The position numbers and the translations under genes were made by a program. A stretch of 49,025 nucleotides of DNA from an uncultured Clostridia bacterium (GTDB lineage: Bacteria; Bacillota; Clostridia; Oscillospirales; Acutalibacteraceae). Positions 6,457-14,091 of this stretch are shown here, piece by piece (within the stretch, counting starts at the first letter, position 1; every line of letters starts with the position of its first letter). The notes under the pieces were generated by a model. It was not told the DNA's origin. It made no database searches and worked only from the letters and a program-made list of their open reading frames with translations. The stretch spans positions 1 to 49,025 of the forward strand of contig CALBNX010000022.1 of NCBI GenBank assembly GCA_937896885.1. The letters are read 5' to 3'.

Positions 6457-8118
6457 ATGATAAAGATTGAAGGAAATAAAAAGACCTTATATCAATGGGA
6501 CTTGAATCAGCGTATTATTTTAACTAATGCTGAGGCAGGGGTTGAAGTACATTTTTCTGATGAACATGATTTTACAGAAGATTGTCCCGTTTTATTATCT
6601 TATGAAGAGAATGGAATTGTATATACTAATATACCAAATATTTTACTGCAGAAAAGTGGTAAGATTACGGTATATATTTATATTAAAGAAGGCAATAAAG
6701 CAAGTACTGAATATCGTTCAGAAATTTTAGTTATATCACGTAAGAAGCCTTCAGATTATATATATACGGAAACAGAAATTTATACTATTAAAACTGCTGT
6801 TGATAAAGCTTTGCAAGAAGCAAAAGATAGTGGTGATTTTAAAGGTGATACTGGACCCCAGGGTCTTCAAGGCCCTAAAGGTGAAACTGGACCTAAAGGA
6901 GATACTGGTGAGCAAGGCCCGCAAGGTCCTCAAGGTGAAATTGGTCCAATAGGTCCACAGGGCGAAAAAGGTGACACTGGTGATGTAGGTCCGCAAGGAA
7001 TTCAAGGCATACAGGGACCGCAAGGTGAGATTGGTCCACAAGGTGAAATTGGTCCACAAGGCATACAGGGCGAGGTTGGCCCGCAAGGTCCTCAAGGTAT
7101 ACAAGGACCTCAGGGCATGCAAGGACCTAAGGGTGATACTGGTGAGACTGGTCCACAAGGTCCGCAAGGTGAAGTAGGACCTCAAGGCGAAAAGGGAGAA
7201 AAAGGCGATACCGGCCCGCAAGGCCCACAAGGCATTCAGGGAGAAGTAGGTCCACAAGGTGAAATTGGTCCCCAAGGAGAAGTAGGCCCTCAAGGTATTC
7301 AGGGTGTTCAAGGAATTCAAGGTGTGCAAGGACCTCAAGGTGAAGCAGGAAAGCCTTTTGCTATTGCTAAGCTGTATAATTCTGTTGCTGAAATGAATGC
7401 AGGTTACGCCACCGATGGTATTGAAATAGGATGCTTTGTTATGATAGAGACAGGAAATGTTGAGGATGAAGACAATGCCAAACTATTTTGTAAAGGTAGC
7501 GCTCAGTATCAATATATAACCGACTTATCAGGTGCTCAAGGTATACAAGGTCCGCAAGGCCCCAAAGGAGATACTGGTCCTCAAGGCCCACAGGGCGAGC
7601 AAGGCATGCAAGGCATTCAAGGCATTCAAGGACCTAAAGGTGATACAGGTGATAAGGGAGAAAAAGGTGATACCGGTCCTCAAGGCCCTCAAGGTGAAAA
7701 AGGTGACACCGGTGAGATAGGACCTCAAGGCCCTCAAGGCGAAAAAGGCGACACCGGAGAAAAAGGTGACACTGGTGAGACAGGTGTTCAGGGACCGCAG
7801 GGTCCACAAGGCATTCAAGGTATTCAGGGCCCTAAAGGAGATACCGGTGATACTGGGCCTCAGGGTCCTCAAGGTCTCAAAGGTGACACCGGTCCCCAAG
7901 GACCTCAAGGCCCTAAAGGAGATACTGGAGAAACCGGGCCTCAAGGTCCGCAAGGCCCTAAAGGCGATACTGGTGCAACAGGTCCACAAGGCCCACAAGG
8001 ACCTCAAGGCTCTACCAGCTATGATGCCAAAACTGTAAGCGGTTATACATTAGTGGTTACCGATAAACCACCGACTATAGATGACAAGTCTATTATTACT
8101 TTTGTATTTTCTAATTAA
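6457..8118 (+). CDS. Collagen-like fibre protein
   Basis: 553 aa virion fibre candidate. Residues 1-126 form a globular beta-rich head of the type found at the N-terminus of baseplate/fibre proteins in clostridial prophages. Residues about 127-299 and 358-518 are uninterrupted Gly-X-Y triplets dominated by GPQGPQ, GEKGDT and GEVGPQ, which form collagen-like triple helices. A non-repetitive insert lies between them (about 300-357; VAEMNAGYATDGIEIGCFV), and a 35-residue C-terminal cap follows. The repeats are repetitive at DNA level too and create spurious long frames on the opposite strand. Such fibres often bind the host or mucus. Its place between portal and MuF, far from the tail genes, is unusual; it may be a head fibre. 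Confidence 0.85.
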   Translation: MIKIEGNKKTLYQWDLNQRIILTNAEAGVEVHFSDEHDFTEDCPVLLSYEENGIVYTNIPNILLQKSGKITVYIYIKEGNKASTEYRSEILVISRKKPSDYIYTETEIYTIKTAVDKALQEAKDSGDFKGDTGPQGLQGPKGETGPKGDTGEQGPQGPQGEIGPIGPQGEKGDTGDVGPQGIQGIQGPQGEIGPQGEIGPQGIQGEVGPQGPQGIQGPQGMQGPKGDTGETGPQGPQGEVGPQGEKGEKGDTGPQGPQGIQGEVGPQGEIGPQGEVGPQGIQGVQGIQGVQGPQGEAGKPFAIAKLYNSVAEMNAGYATDGIEIGCFVMIETGNVEDEDNAKLFCKGSAQYQYITDLSGAQGIQGPQGPKGDTGPQGPQGEQGMQGIQGIQGPKGDTGDKGEKGDTGPQGPQGEKGDTGEIGPQGPQGEKGDTGEKGDTGETGVQGPQGPQGIQGIQGPKGDTGDTGPQGPQGLKGDTGPQGPQGPKGDTGETGPQGPQGPKGDTGATGPQGPQGPQGSTSYDAKTVSGYTLVVTDKPPTIDDKSIITFVFSN

Positions 8119-8130
8119 GGCGGTGAGAGT

Positions 8131-9366
8131 ATGGCTACGACGATAACGAAAAGCATATTAAAGCGACCGACAGCAGGTGGTAATGCTAACACAAGGGACA
8201 ATGACCCGAACACATACTACAATTATAGTTCGTCGCTAAATACGAGTATTACGAGTTATTACGATAGTTTTGGAATACCTGCCAATGCGACCGTCATAAA
8301 GGCGATAATAGCCGCCAAAATTGCAAGTAATACAACACAAAATAATGTGTCTTTAAAATTCGGTTATAATGAATATTCCGATAATCAATTCTTGAGCAAA
8401 AAAATCATAGACAAAGTAACCTGTGAACCTCAGTATTTTTATAATGAGAGAACAGCCACAGAAATCACCGAAAAACTTACTTCCCTCGGAATACACGGTG
8501 GTAATATTATTAGTTACTTTAATGATACCGACAATAACTGTCAAACAGTTATTGGATATATGCCCACATCGACGGTTTTTAAGAAAAGTGATATAGATGT
8601 CTATGATGTTTATATGGAAGTGTTCTATACTGTACCTGCTTACACCCTCACCGTAACCGCAGGAACAGGCGGTACAGTTTCGGGCGGTGGCAACTACGAA
8701 GCAGGCACAACCGCAACACTTAAAGCAACCCCCAACACAGGATATAAGTTTGTTAAGTGGGTAAACGCAAGTGGTACGACAGTATCAACAAGTGCAACCT
8801 ATTCACTGTCGGTTACAGCCGACACCACTCTTACAGCAGTATTTGAAAAACTGACCTATACAATCACCTTCAAAAATGAAGACGGAACTATCTTGCAGGC
8901 TTCATCCGTTGCTTACGGCGATACACCGAAATACACCGGTGCAACGCCTACAAAAGCAAGCACAGCGGAATATTCCTATTCGTTCAGTGGTTGGTCGCCT
9001 TCGATTGCGTCAGTAACAGGAGCAGTCACGTATACAGCTCAGTTCACAGCAACTATCAGGTCTTATATAATCACTGCAAACGCAGGAACGGGTGGCACAG
9101 TTACAGGCGGTGGTGCTTATAATTATGGTTCATCAGCTACTCTTACAGCTAATGCAAATGAAGGTTATGTATTTAAACAGTGGCATGATGGAAATAAAAG
9201 TAATCCACGAACTATTAATGTTACTGGCACAGCTACTTATACTGCAGAGTTTGAGATACCTGCAATCAAACAAGTATATATTGGTACATCTCTCGTAGAA
9301 GTATATAGAGGAACCAGTTTATTTAAAGAAATATATGCAGGAACTTCTAAAACTTATAAACCATAA
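8131..9366 (+). CDS. Virion surface protein with InlB B-repeat-like domains
   Basis: 411 aa. Residues about 1-170 are a structural head domain. Then come two divergent InlB B-repeat units (YTLTVTAGTGGTVSGGG...GYKFVKW and YIITANAGTGGTVTGGG...GYVFKQW) around one Listeria-Bacteroides-type repeat (YTITFKNEDGTIL...FSGW). The C-terminus has three short VYxGTS-like repeats (YIGTSLVEV, YRGTSLFKE, YAGTSKTYK), a frequent ending in tail or head appendage proteins. Codons at 8131-9110 end in C or G far more often than in neighbouring genes, and normal AT-rich usage returns near 9118, indicating recent acquisition. Probable adhesive decoration next to the collagen-like fibre. Confidence 0.8.
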   Translation: MATTITKSILKRPTAGGNANTRDNDPNTYYNYSSSLNTSITSYYDSFGIPANATVIKAIIAAKIASNTTQNNVSLKFGYNEYSDNQFLSKKIIDKVTCEPQYFYNERTATEITEKLTSLGIHGGNIISYFNDTDNNCQTVIGYMPTSTVFKKSDIDVYDVYMEVFYTVPAYTLTVTAGTGGTVSGGGNYEAGTTATLKATPNTGYKFVKWVNASGTTVSTSATYSLSVTADTTLTAVFEKLTYTITFKNEDGTILQASSVAYGDTPKYTGATPTKASTAEYSYSFSGWSPSIASVTGAVTYTAQFTATIRSYIITANAGTGGTVTGGGAYNYGSSATLTANANEGYVFKQWHDGNKSNPRTINVTGTATYTAEFEIPAIKQVYIGTSLVEVYRGTSLFKEIYAGTSKTYKP

Positions 9367-9391
9367 AATATTTAATGAAAGGATGATAACA

Positions 9392-11392
9392 ATGGCATCA
9401 AAACAACCTTTAATATTTAAAGATGCAATTAAAGCAAGAGATGCCATTGTTGCATCTCAAAAAAAAGAAATTGCTAAACTTTATGAAAATTGGGCTGATG
9501 AGATTGGTGAGAAAGCTAAGTTCTATTCTCATAAATCTACAGCAAGTTCTGTAGTATCAGAAAGATATATGAAAGAATTGCAAAAACAATTAAGAGCTAC
9601 AAGTCAGCAAATATCAAATGAAGTATATTCTAAAATTAAAAATAATTTGTATATTGTTTCTGATGCAGTTGTAGCTGATAATATAAAATGGTTGGAATCT
9701 TTTGGTTTTAGTTCTGAAGGATTAAATGCTGCTTTTAGTTATGTTCCTGATGAAGTAATTCGTAATTTAATCACAGGACAAATATATGATAGTGGTTGGA
9801 GCTTAAGCGCAAGAATCTGGAGTGATAATGAAAAAACGTTAAAAGATATATATCAGATAATGGCAAAAGGGGTTGCAGAAAATAAACCTATTTATGATAT
9901 TGCAAAAGACCTTGAATCTTATGTAAGACCCAGTGCTAAAAAATCATGGAATCCAATCCTTGCAATGAAAAATACAAAAACAGGAAAGATTGAATATAAA
10001 CGACTTTATAAAAAGCAAGTTGATTATAATGCTCAGAGATTAGCAAGAACTTTGGTTCAGCATGGATATCAGCAAAGTTTTATTGCAACTACTCAAAAAA
10101 ATCCATTTATTACCGAGTATGTTTGGCATAGTAATGGTAGTCGCCCTTGTGAGCTTTGTCAAGATAGAGATGGAATGAATTTTGCCAAAGAAGACTTACC
10201 TATGGACCACCCAAATGGTATGTGTACAATGGAACCTGTTGTTGCCGAGAATATGGTTGACCAACTTGCAGATTGGTTTAATAGTCCAGATGGAACATAT
10301 CCTGAAATTGATGAGTTTGCCGGTAACTTTGGTTATCAAGTGACTAAAACAGGAACGGTTCAAGACTTCATTAATAAGTATGGAATGTCAGCTAAATCAC
10401 CTAATGCATGGTTTAATAGTCTTTCTCAAATTCAAAAAGCAGAAGCTAAAATTTTAAAGGAACAATCTGGATTAACCTGGAATAAATGGTATGAACAAAA
10501 TATCTATTCTGGAGATGGTTCTAATCTTGGCGGTAAAACTATTAAAGTGTTTAATGAAGCTCAAGAAAAATATCTTAAACCTTATGGATTTAGTCCTGAT
10601 AATATGCCTAAGAATTTTGATGATTGGTCTTATAAACTCACTCATGAGCAAGGTGCTGAAATTCTTAAGAGTATGGGGACAAGCTGGGGTGACCCACATC
10701 CTTATCAGCAATTAATGAAATATTTTGATGCAAACCTCTCAAGTTCTAAGTTTGTTACTACAACTAAAAAAGTTAAAGCTGCTTCAAAAGTCGTTACAAA
10801 AACTGATGATGTAATTGATACAACTGCTTGGTATGATAGTATTCATAAGAATAATCTTGGAACAATGGAAACTTGGACTGATGATTGGCTTAAAGTTCTT
10901 GTTGATAGCGAAAGAGATGCTGTTCATACATATACTGGTAGCGCGTATGAAAATATGAATGAATATCTTCGCGGTCTACGAAAGACTACATACTATGAAG
11001 ATGAAATTAAAGCGTGTCAATCTGCTCTTTCAAAAGCAAGTCTTCCTCGAGAAACCATTGTTCGAAGAGGTTCAGGCTACAATATGCTTGATGAACTTGG
11101 TTTTGATAGAATTACACCGGATAGCAAAAGCAATTTTATTGGTGCAATTGTGCAGGATAAAGGATTCGTATCGACTTCACCTGATTCTTCTGGTGGTTTT
11201 TCTGGTAGTATTGAATATGTTATTAGACTTCCTCAAGGAAGCCAAGCAATGTATATTGCACCTATTTCAAGGTTTAGGAGTGAAAAAGAACTTCTTATTA
11301 ATTGCGGTGGTAAGTACATAGTTGAAGATATTGAGTTCAATGGATATGGTGATGTAAAAAAGATTTATATGACTCTAATAAATCTTCAATAA
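9392..11392 (+). CDS. MuF-type head protein fused to an ADP-ribosyltransferase toxin domain
   Basis: 666 aa; start at 9392 behind GAAAGGATG. The first part is a helical phage head morphogenesis (Mu F/SPP1 gp7) domain ending in the signature VWHSNGSRPCELCQDRDG and MDHPNGMC (about 244-280). Such proteins are packaged in the capsid in a few copies. A linker follows (about 290-490). Residues about 495-666 form an ADP-ribosyltransferase of the VIP2/C3-like exoenzyme family: Arg in IVRRG (558-559), GFVSTS (STS at 594-596) and SEKELL with ExE at 631/633. This is the complete R-S-E triad of arginine-type enzymes. By analogy with T4 Alt and MuF polymorphic toxins it may enter the host with DNA and modify host proteins. 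A hydrolase that could reverse this is encoded downstream. Confidence 0.9.
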   Translation: MASKQPLIFKDAIKARDAIVASQKKEIAKLYENWADEIGEKAKFYSHKSTASSVVSERYMKELQKQLRATSQQISNEVYSKIKNNLYIVSDAVVADNIKWLESFGFSSEGLNAAFSYVPDEVIRNLITGQIYDSGWSLSARIWSDNEKTLKDIYQIMAKGVAENKPIYDIAKDLESYVRPSAKKSWNPILAMKNTKTGKIEYKRLYKKQVDYNAQRLARTLVQHGYQQSFIATTQKNPFITEYVWHSNGSRPCELCQDRDGMNFAKEDLPMDHPNGMCTMEPVVAENMVDQLADWFNSPDGTYPEIDEFAGNFGYQVTKTGTVQDFINKYGMSAKSPNAWFNSLSQIQKAEAKILKEQSGLTWNKWYEQNIYSGDGSNLGGKTIKVFNEAQEKYLKPYGFSPDNMPKNFDDWSYKLTHEQGAEILKSMGTSWGDPHPYQQLMKYFDANLSSSKFVTTTKKVKAASKVVTKTDDVIDTTAWYDSIHKNNLGTMETWTDDWLKVLVDSERDAVHTYTGSAYENMNEYLRGLRKTTYYEDEIKACQSALSKASLPRETIVRRGSGYNMLDELGFDRITPDSKSNFIGAIVQDKGFVSTSPDSSGGFSGSIEYVIRLPQGSQAMYIAPISRFRSEKELLINCGGKYIVEDIEFNGYGDVKKIYMTLINLQ

Positions 11393-11393
11393 A

Positions 11394-11445
11394 TTTGAAA
11401 AAGTTTCAAAAACTTATGTACAAATTCAAACTTATGTGATATAAT
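11394..11445 (+). promoter_or_regulatory. Promoter P2 (seven-copy family)
   Basis: The perfect palindrome TTTGAAA-AAG-TTTCAAA (11394-11410) lies 6 bp before the -35 TGTACA (11417-11422). The -10 TATAAT (11440-11445) follows after 17 bp, preceded by TGTGA (extended -10). It starts 2 bp after the MuF-ART stop and gives the glycohydrolase cassette its own transcription within the head operon. Confidence 0.87.
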
Positions 11446-11477
11446 AACTATAGAAAAGTTAAAAAGGAGGTGCCACA

Positions 11478-11699
11478 ATGGCAGCTAATAATAAAATAAA
11501 TCCTCTTGACGAGAAATTTAAAAAAGATGAATTAAAGTTTAATCGTATAACAAATAATGATTTAGTTTGTAGAGAATGCGCAAAAGTATTTGATGATACT
11601 AATTTACCTTGTAATACGAGTAAATGTGAGGCTTTTAATATAAAGCCGATTAGAGTCCTTGATGGAGGTGAGTGCCTTGAATTTAAACCTAAGAAATAA
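11478..11699 (+). CDS. Small Cys-rich protein preceding the glycohydrolase
   Basis: 73 aa behind a strong AAAAAGGAGG site, 33 bp after the -10 of P2. It is a charged N-terminal helix followed by a probable metal knuckle: CRECAKVF, then LPCNTSKCEAF, with a further Cys in GGECLEF. The last 23 bp overlap the start of the ADP-ribosylglycohydrolase gene, whose ribosome site is inside this gene, so the two are translationally coupled. I do not recognise a named family. The pairing suggests an accessory or regulator of the glycohydrolase, but that is inference. Confidence 0.75.
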   Translation: MAANNKINPLDEKFKKDELKFNRITNNDLVCRECAKVFDDTNLPCNTSKCEAFNIKPIRVLDGGECLEFKPKK

Positions 11700-12489
11700 G
11701 ATTGAGGGAGCAATCTATGGTTTTGCCATTGGAGATGCGATGGGGGCTACAACTGAATTTATGACTGACAAGCAGATAAAATCTCAGTTTGGAAAAGTAA
11801 CTGATATAATTGGAGGAGGTTGGTTAAATCTTGAGCCAGGTCAAATTACTGATGATACTGAGATGACAATATGCGTGATGGATGCTTTAATGCATTATCC
11901 AGATAACCCCCATAAATTTGAAAAAGTTTGTGCAAATAATTTTGTTGAGTGGTTTAAACAAGGACCAAAAGATATTGGTGGTCAGTGTGCAAAAGGAATT
12001 TATCAAGTTGTTCTTGGCAAAAGAATCAAAACCGATAATCAAGCCTTGGGTAATGGTAGTTTGATGAGAGCAATGCCTTGTGCTTTATTAAATAAAGATT
12101 TATTAAATGATTTACAAGGTAAAATAACACATAATAATTTTATATGCTCTCATATTATTCAGGATTACTCCAGATTGATTCAAAATTATCTTAATGGTAA
12201 TTTATATACCGATAATATAAAATGTCTTCTGGAACCTTCTGGGCATATCAGAAATACATTCAATAATTCGGTATATTGGTCATGTGAAGATTCTTTTGAA
12301 GAAGCTATTATTGGTGCAGTAAATCATGGCGGGGATGCTGATACAATTACTGCTATAACAGGTAGTCTTGCAGGTGCTAAATTTGGTTTTGATTCTATTC
12401 CGGAAAAATGGATTGAACAATTAAACCCTGACATAAAAATTTTTTTAAATAATTTCAAAAACTTTTCATTTTCCTATTTACAAATCTAA
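11677..12489 (+). CDS. ADP-ribosylglycohydrolase (DraG family)
   Basis: 270 aa, usual size for DraG-type enzymes that hydrolyse ADP-ribose from modified protein side chains. TTG 11677 is chosen because GGAGGT (11664-11669) lies 7 nt upstream; an ATG at 11662 precedes the ribosome site. Family motifs are intact: GFAIGDAMGATTEF near the start, TDDTE (T58-D59-D60-T61), NGSLMRAMPC in the middle and HGGDADT (217-223). These supply the two Mg-binding acidic clusters. The gene follows the MuF-ART gene by about 280 bp and has promoter P2, so it is placed to reverse the head-borne enzyme or host ADP-ribosylation. The substrate cannot be read from sequence. Confidence 0.9.
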   Translation: MNLNLRNKIEGAIYGFAIGDAMGATTEFMTDKQIKSQFGKVTDIIGGGWLNLEPGQITDDTEMTICVMDALMHYPDNPHKFEKVCANNFVEWFKQGPKDIGGQCAKGIYQVVLGKRIKTDNQALGNGSLMRAMPCALLNKDLLNDLQGKITHNNFICSHIIQDYSRLIQNYLNGNLYTDNIKCLLEPSGHIRNTFNNSVYWSCEDSFEEAIIGAVNHGGDADTITAITGSLAGAKFGFDSIPEKWIEQLNPDIKIFLNNFKNFSFSYLQI

Positions 12490-12505
12490 AATTATATGAT
12501 ATAAT
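12453..12505 (+). promoter_or_regulatory. Promoter P3 (seven-copy family)
   Basis: TTTACA (12477-12482), 17-bp spacer ending ATATGA, TATAAT (12500-12505). A half-operator TTTCAAA (12453-12459) is present 17 bp before the -35, about one helical turn farther than in P2 and P7. The -35 lies inside the 3' end of the glycohydrolase gene. Downstream bases TATAATGTAATCACA match P7 exactly. Confidence 0.82.
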
Positions 12506-12546
12506 GTAATCACAATAAAAATTAAAGTATTCTGGAGGAACGGATT

Positions 12547-12861
12547 ATGAAAATTAAAAATGAAACTCTTAAAAAGCTTACAAATAAAGAAGCTAATGAC
12601 CTTGAACTTATGGAAATTGGTTGTATGTTCGTAAGAGGTACAGCTAAGCAGAGAGTCAAGAACTTTAAAACTGTTCTTAAAACTGAAACTGAAATGCATT
12701 ATGAAAATGAAAAAATTCGTGTAGAGCTTATTGCTCTTGCTTCTAAATCAGAGGTTGATAATGAAGTAATGCAAGATTGGTGTGTAAGAACATTTGATTT
12801 ACTTACAAATAAATATAGAGATTTTACATTTCCACTCTTTGCTTTAAAGTTTGTTAAATAA
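12547..12861 (+). CDS. Hypothetical protein, first gene after P3
   Basis: 104 aa starting behind TGGAGGAACGGATT, with a leader of about 35 nt from P3. The protein is mostly helical and charged (KKLTNKEANDLELMEIGCMFVRG, then KIRVELIALASKSEVD) and ends in a hydrophobic FTFPLFALKFVK. No motif, signal peptide or membrane helix is evident and I recognise no family. It lies in the promoter-driven cassette inserted between the MuF and scaffold genes, so a host-interaction or regulatory role is more likely than a structural one. Confidence 0.7.
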   Translation: MKIKNETLKKLTNKEANDLELMEIGCMFVRGTAKQRVKNFKTVLKTETEMHYENEKIRVELIALASKSEVDNEVMQDWCVRTFDLLTNKYRDFTFPLFALKFVK

Positions 12862-12880
12862 TTTTTAGGAGGATATTAAA

Positions 12881-13201
12881 ATGAAAGTTGTAAAGAAACA
12901 AGTTAAGACAATTTATGATATTGAAATCTCTTTTAAAGATTTTAGTAAGATTTATGCAGAAGCAAAAGATGACTTCTATTGTGAAGGTTATAAAGCTTTT
13001 AAAAGTTCAAATCTTGATGATACGACTATAGGCAATATAAGAAAAGAATTCAAAAATCTTAAAGACGCCAATACAATTAAGTATATTGTATATAAACTTG
13101 GTTTTGATAGGGTTGAGAATTATGGTTTGTATAAAGAAAAGTTTGACGGTACTGGTGTTTACAGCATGGTTGTTTCAAATGATGGAGATGAATTAAATTA
13201 A
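12881..13201 (+). CDS. Hypothetical protein
   Basis: 106 aa behind TTTTAGGAGGATATTAAA, 19 bp after the previous gene and therefore in the P3 unit. The sequence predicts an N-terminal beta strand pair, a helical centre (FSKIYAEAKDDFYCEGYKAF) and a C-terminal beta segment (GTGVYSMVVSNDGDELN). There is no zinc cluster and no membrane segment. I cannot assign it to a family. Codon use matches the neighbours, so there is no sign of recent transfer for this gene alone. Confidence 0.7.
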   Translation: MKVVKKQVKTIYDIEISFKDFSKIYAEAKDDFYCEGYKAFKSSNLDDTTIGNIRKEFKNLKDANTIKYIVYKLGFDRVENYGLYKEKFDGTGVYSMVVSNDGDELN

Positions 13202-13217
13202 AAAGGAGGACCTACTC

Positions 13218-13637
13218 TTGAATAAACAGTCTGAGAATAAGTTTACATTGTTGGTACAGTGTGAAGATTGCAAAAAGCGCTTTAGAATTGGTGAAGAATG
13301 TGCACCTAATTCATTAAATCATAAAAAAGAATATAAAGTAAACGGGCAATCAATATTTTTAACATATTACGATTGCCCTAATTGTGGTAGACGCCATTTT
13401 GTTCAAATAGATAGTTTAGATACGCTTAATGAATTGAAAGATATTACAAAACAATTCACCAAATTATCTATTATTAAAAAAGAGGGCAAAGAAGTTTCAA
13501 AAAAACAATCGGCAAGATTTAAGAAAGCTCGAGAGCACCTGTCTCAAAACAGGATTGAATTAATGAAAAAGTATACCGGTAAGTTGATTCACGACAACGA
13601 AACGGATTCTGATTTTGAATTGAGGTTTTCAATATGA
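13218..13637 (+). CDS. Zinc-ribbon protein A
   Basis: 139 aa. The start is TTG 13218, set 8 nt after AAAGGAGGA; no in-frame ATG fits. A zinc ribbon is formed by CEDC (near residue 15) and CPNCGRRH (near 54), separated by a beta stretch ending LTYYDCPNCG. A long charged helix follows. The next gene is a paralogue: both have a first CxxC, an I-x-L-x-Y/F pair, a second CPxC and then x-V-x-L-D-x-(x)-x-x-L. The genes overlap by 4 bp. It probably binds nucleic acid or a protein partner; no enzymatic signature is present. Confidence 0.75.
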   Translation: MNKQSENKFTLLVQCEDCKKRFRIGEECAPNSLNHKKEYKVNGQSIFLTYYDCPNCGRRHFVQIDSLDTLNELKDITKQFTKLSIIKKEGKEVSKKQSARFKKAREHLSQNRIELMKKYTGKLIHDNETDSDFELRFSI

Positions 13638-14059
13638 AAAGTATAATCCGCAATCCAAAAAATCAGATAACTAATAATCTTATAAAATGTGATGAATGTA
13701 AAAATGAGTTTTACTTAAATGCCGTAGGAATACATGAAGCTGATGTAAATATAAATAATCAGCAACTAACGTTAATTTATTTTGTATGTCCAAAGTGTAA
13801 TAAGATTTACCGTGTTTCTTTACAAGATGCACGTTATTATGAACTTAAAGAAGACCTTGATAAAACTAAAAATAGGATACGAAAAAATTACGGTAGTAAT
13901 AAAATTGAGTTAGCGAGTACGTTAGATAGTATGGTGTTTAAAAAACTTAATCGTTTAAGAGCTCATACTGAAAAATTAAATAAGACATTCCCTGGGACGT
14001 TTACCTTTGTAACGTCAGAAAATAATTCAAAGGAAAAAAATATCAAATATCTACCATGA
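13634..14059 (+). CDS. Zinc-ribbon protein B, paralogue of A
   Basis: 141 aa, starting at the ATGA overlap with zinc-ribbon protein A. CDEC near residue 19 and CPKC near residue 53 frame a beta hairpin (QQLTLIYFVCPKCNKIYRVS). The C-terminal half is a basic coiled helix (DLDKTKNRIRKNYG, KLNRLRAHTEKLNK). The spacing of the two CxxC pairs matches protein A, indicating tandem duplication followed by divergence. They may act as a heteromer. A small CCATGAG/AATCATGG hairpin straddles the stop. The scaffold gene follows after 32 bp. Confidence 0.75.
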   Translation: MKSIIRNPKNQITNNLIKCDECKNEFYLNAVGIHEADVNINNQQLTLIYFVCPKCNKIYRVSLQDARYYELKEDLDKTKNRIRKNYGSNKIELASTLDSMVFKKLNRLRAHTEKLNKTFPGTFTFVTSENNSKEKNIKYLP

Positions 14060-14091
14060 GAATCATGGAATAGCCGGAAGGAGTAATTAAA

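Noticed and set aside
6751..8007. Long frames on the - strand (195 and 159 codons) and alternative + frames over the collagen-like gene
   Set aside because: They are the mirror of Gly-X-Y repeat codons, have low-complexity products rich in Leu, Arg, Thr and Ser, no ribosome sites, and the + strand gene explains the region.
6838..8010. CRISPR-like short direct repeats
   Set aside because: The periodicity is 9-18 bp and in frame, encoding Gly-X-Y triplets; there are no unique spacers of constant length and no cas genes besides a lone Cas4-like nuclease.
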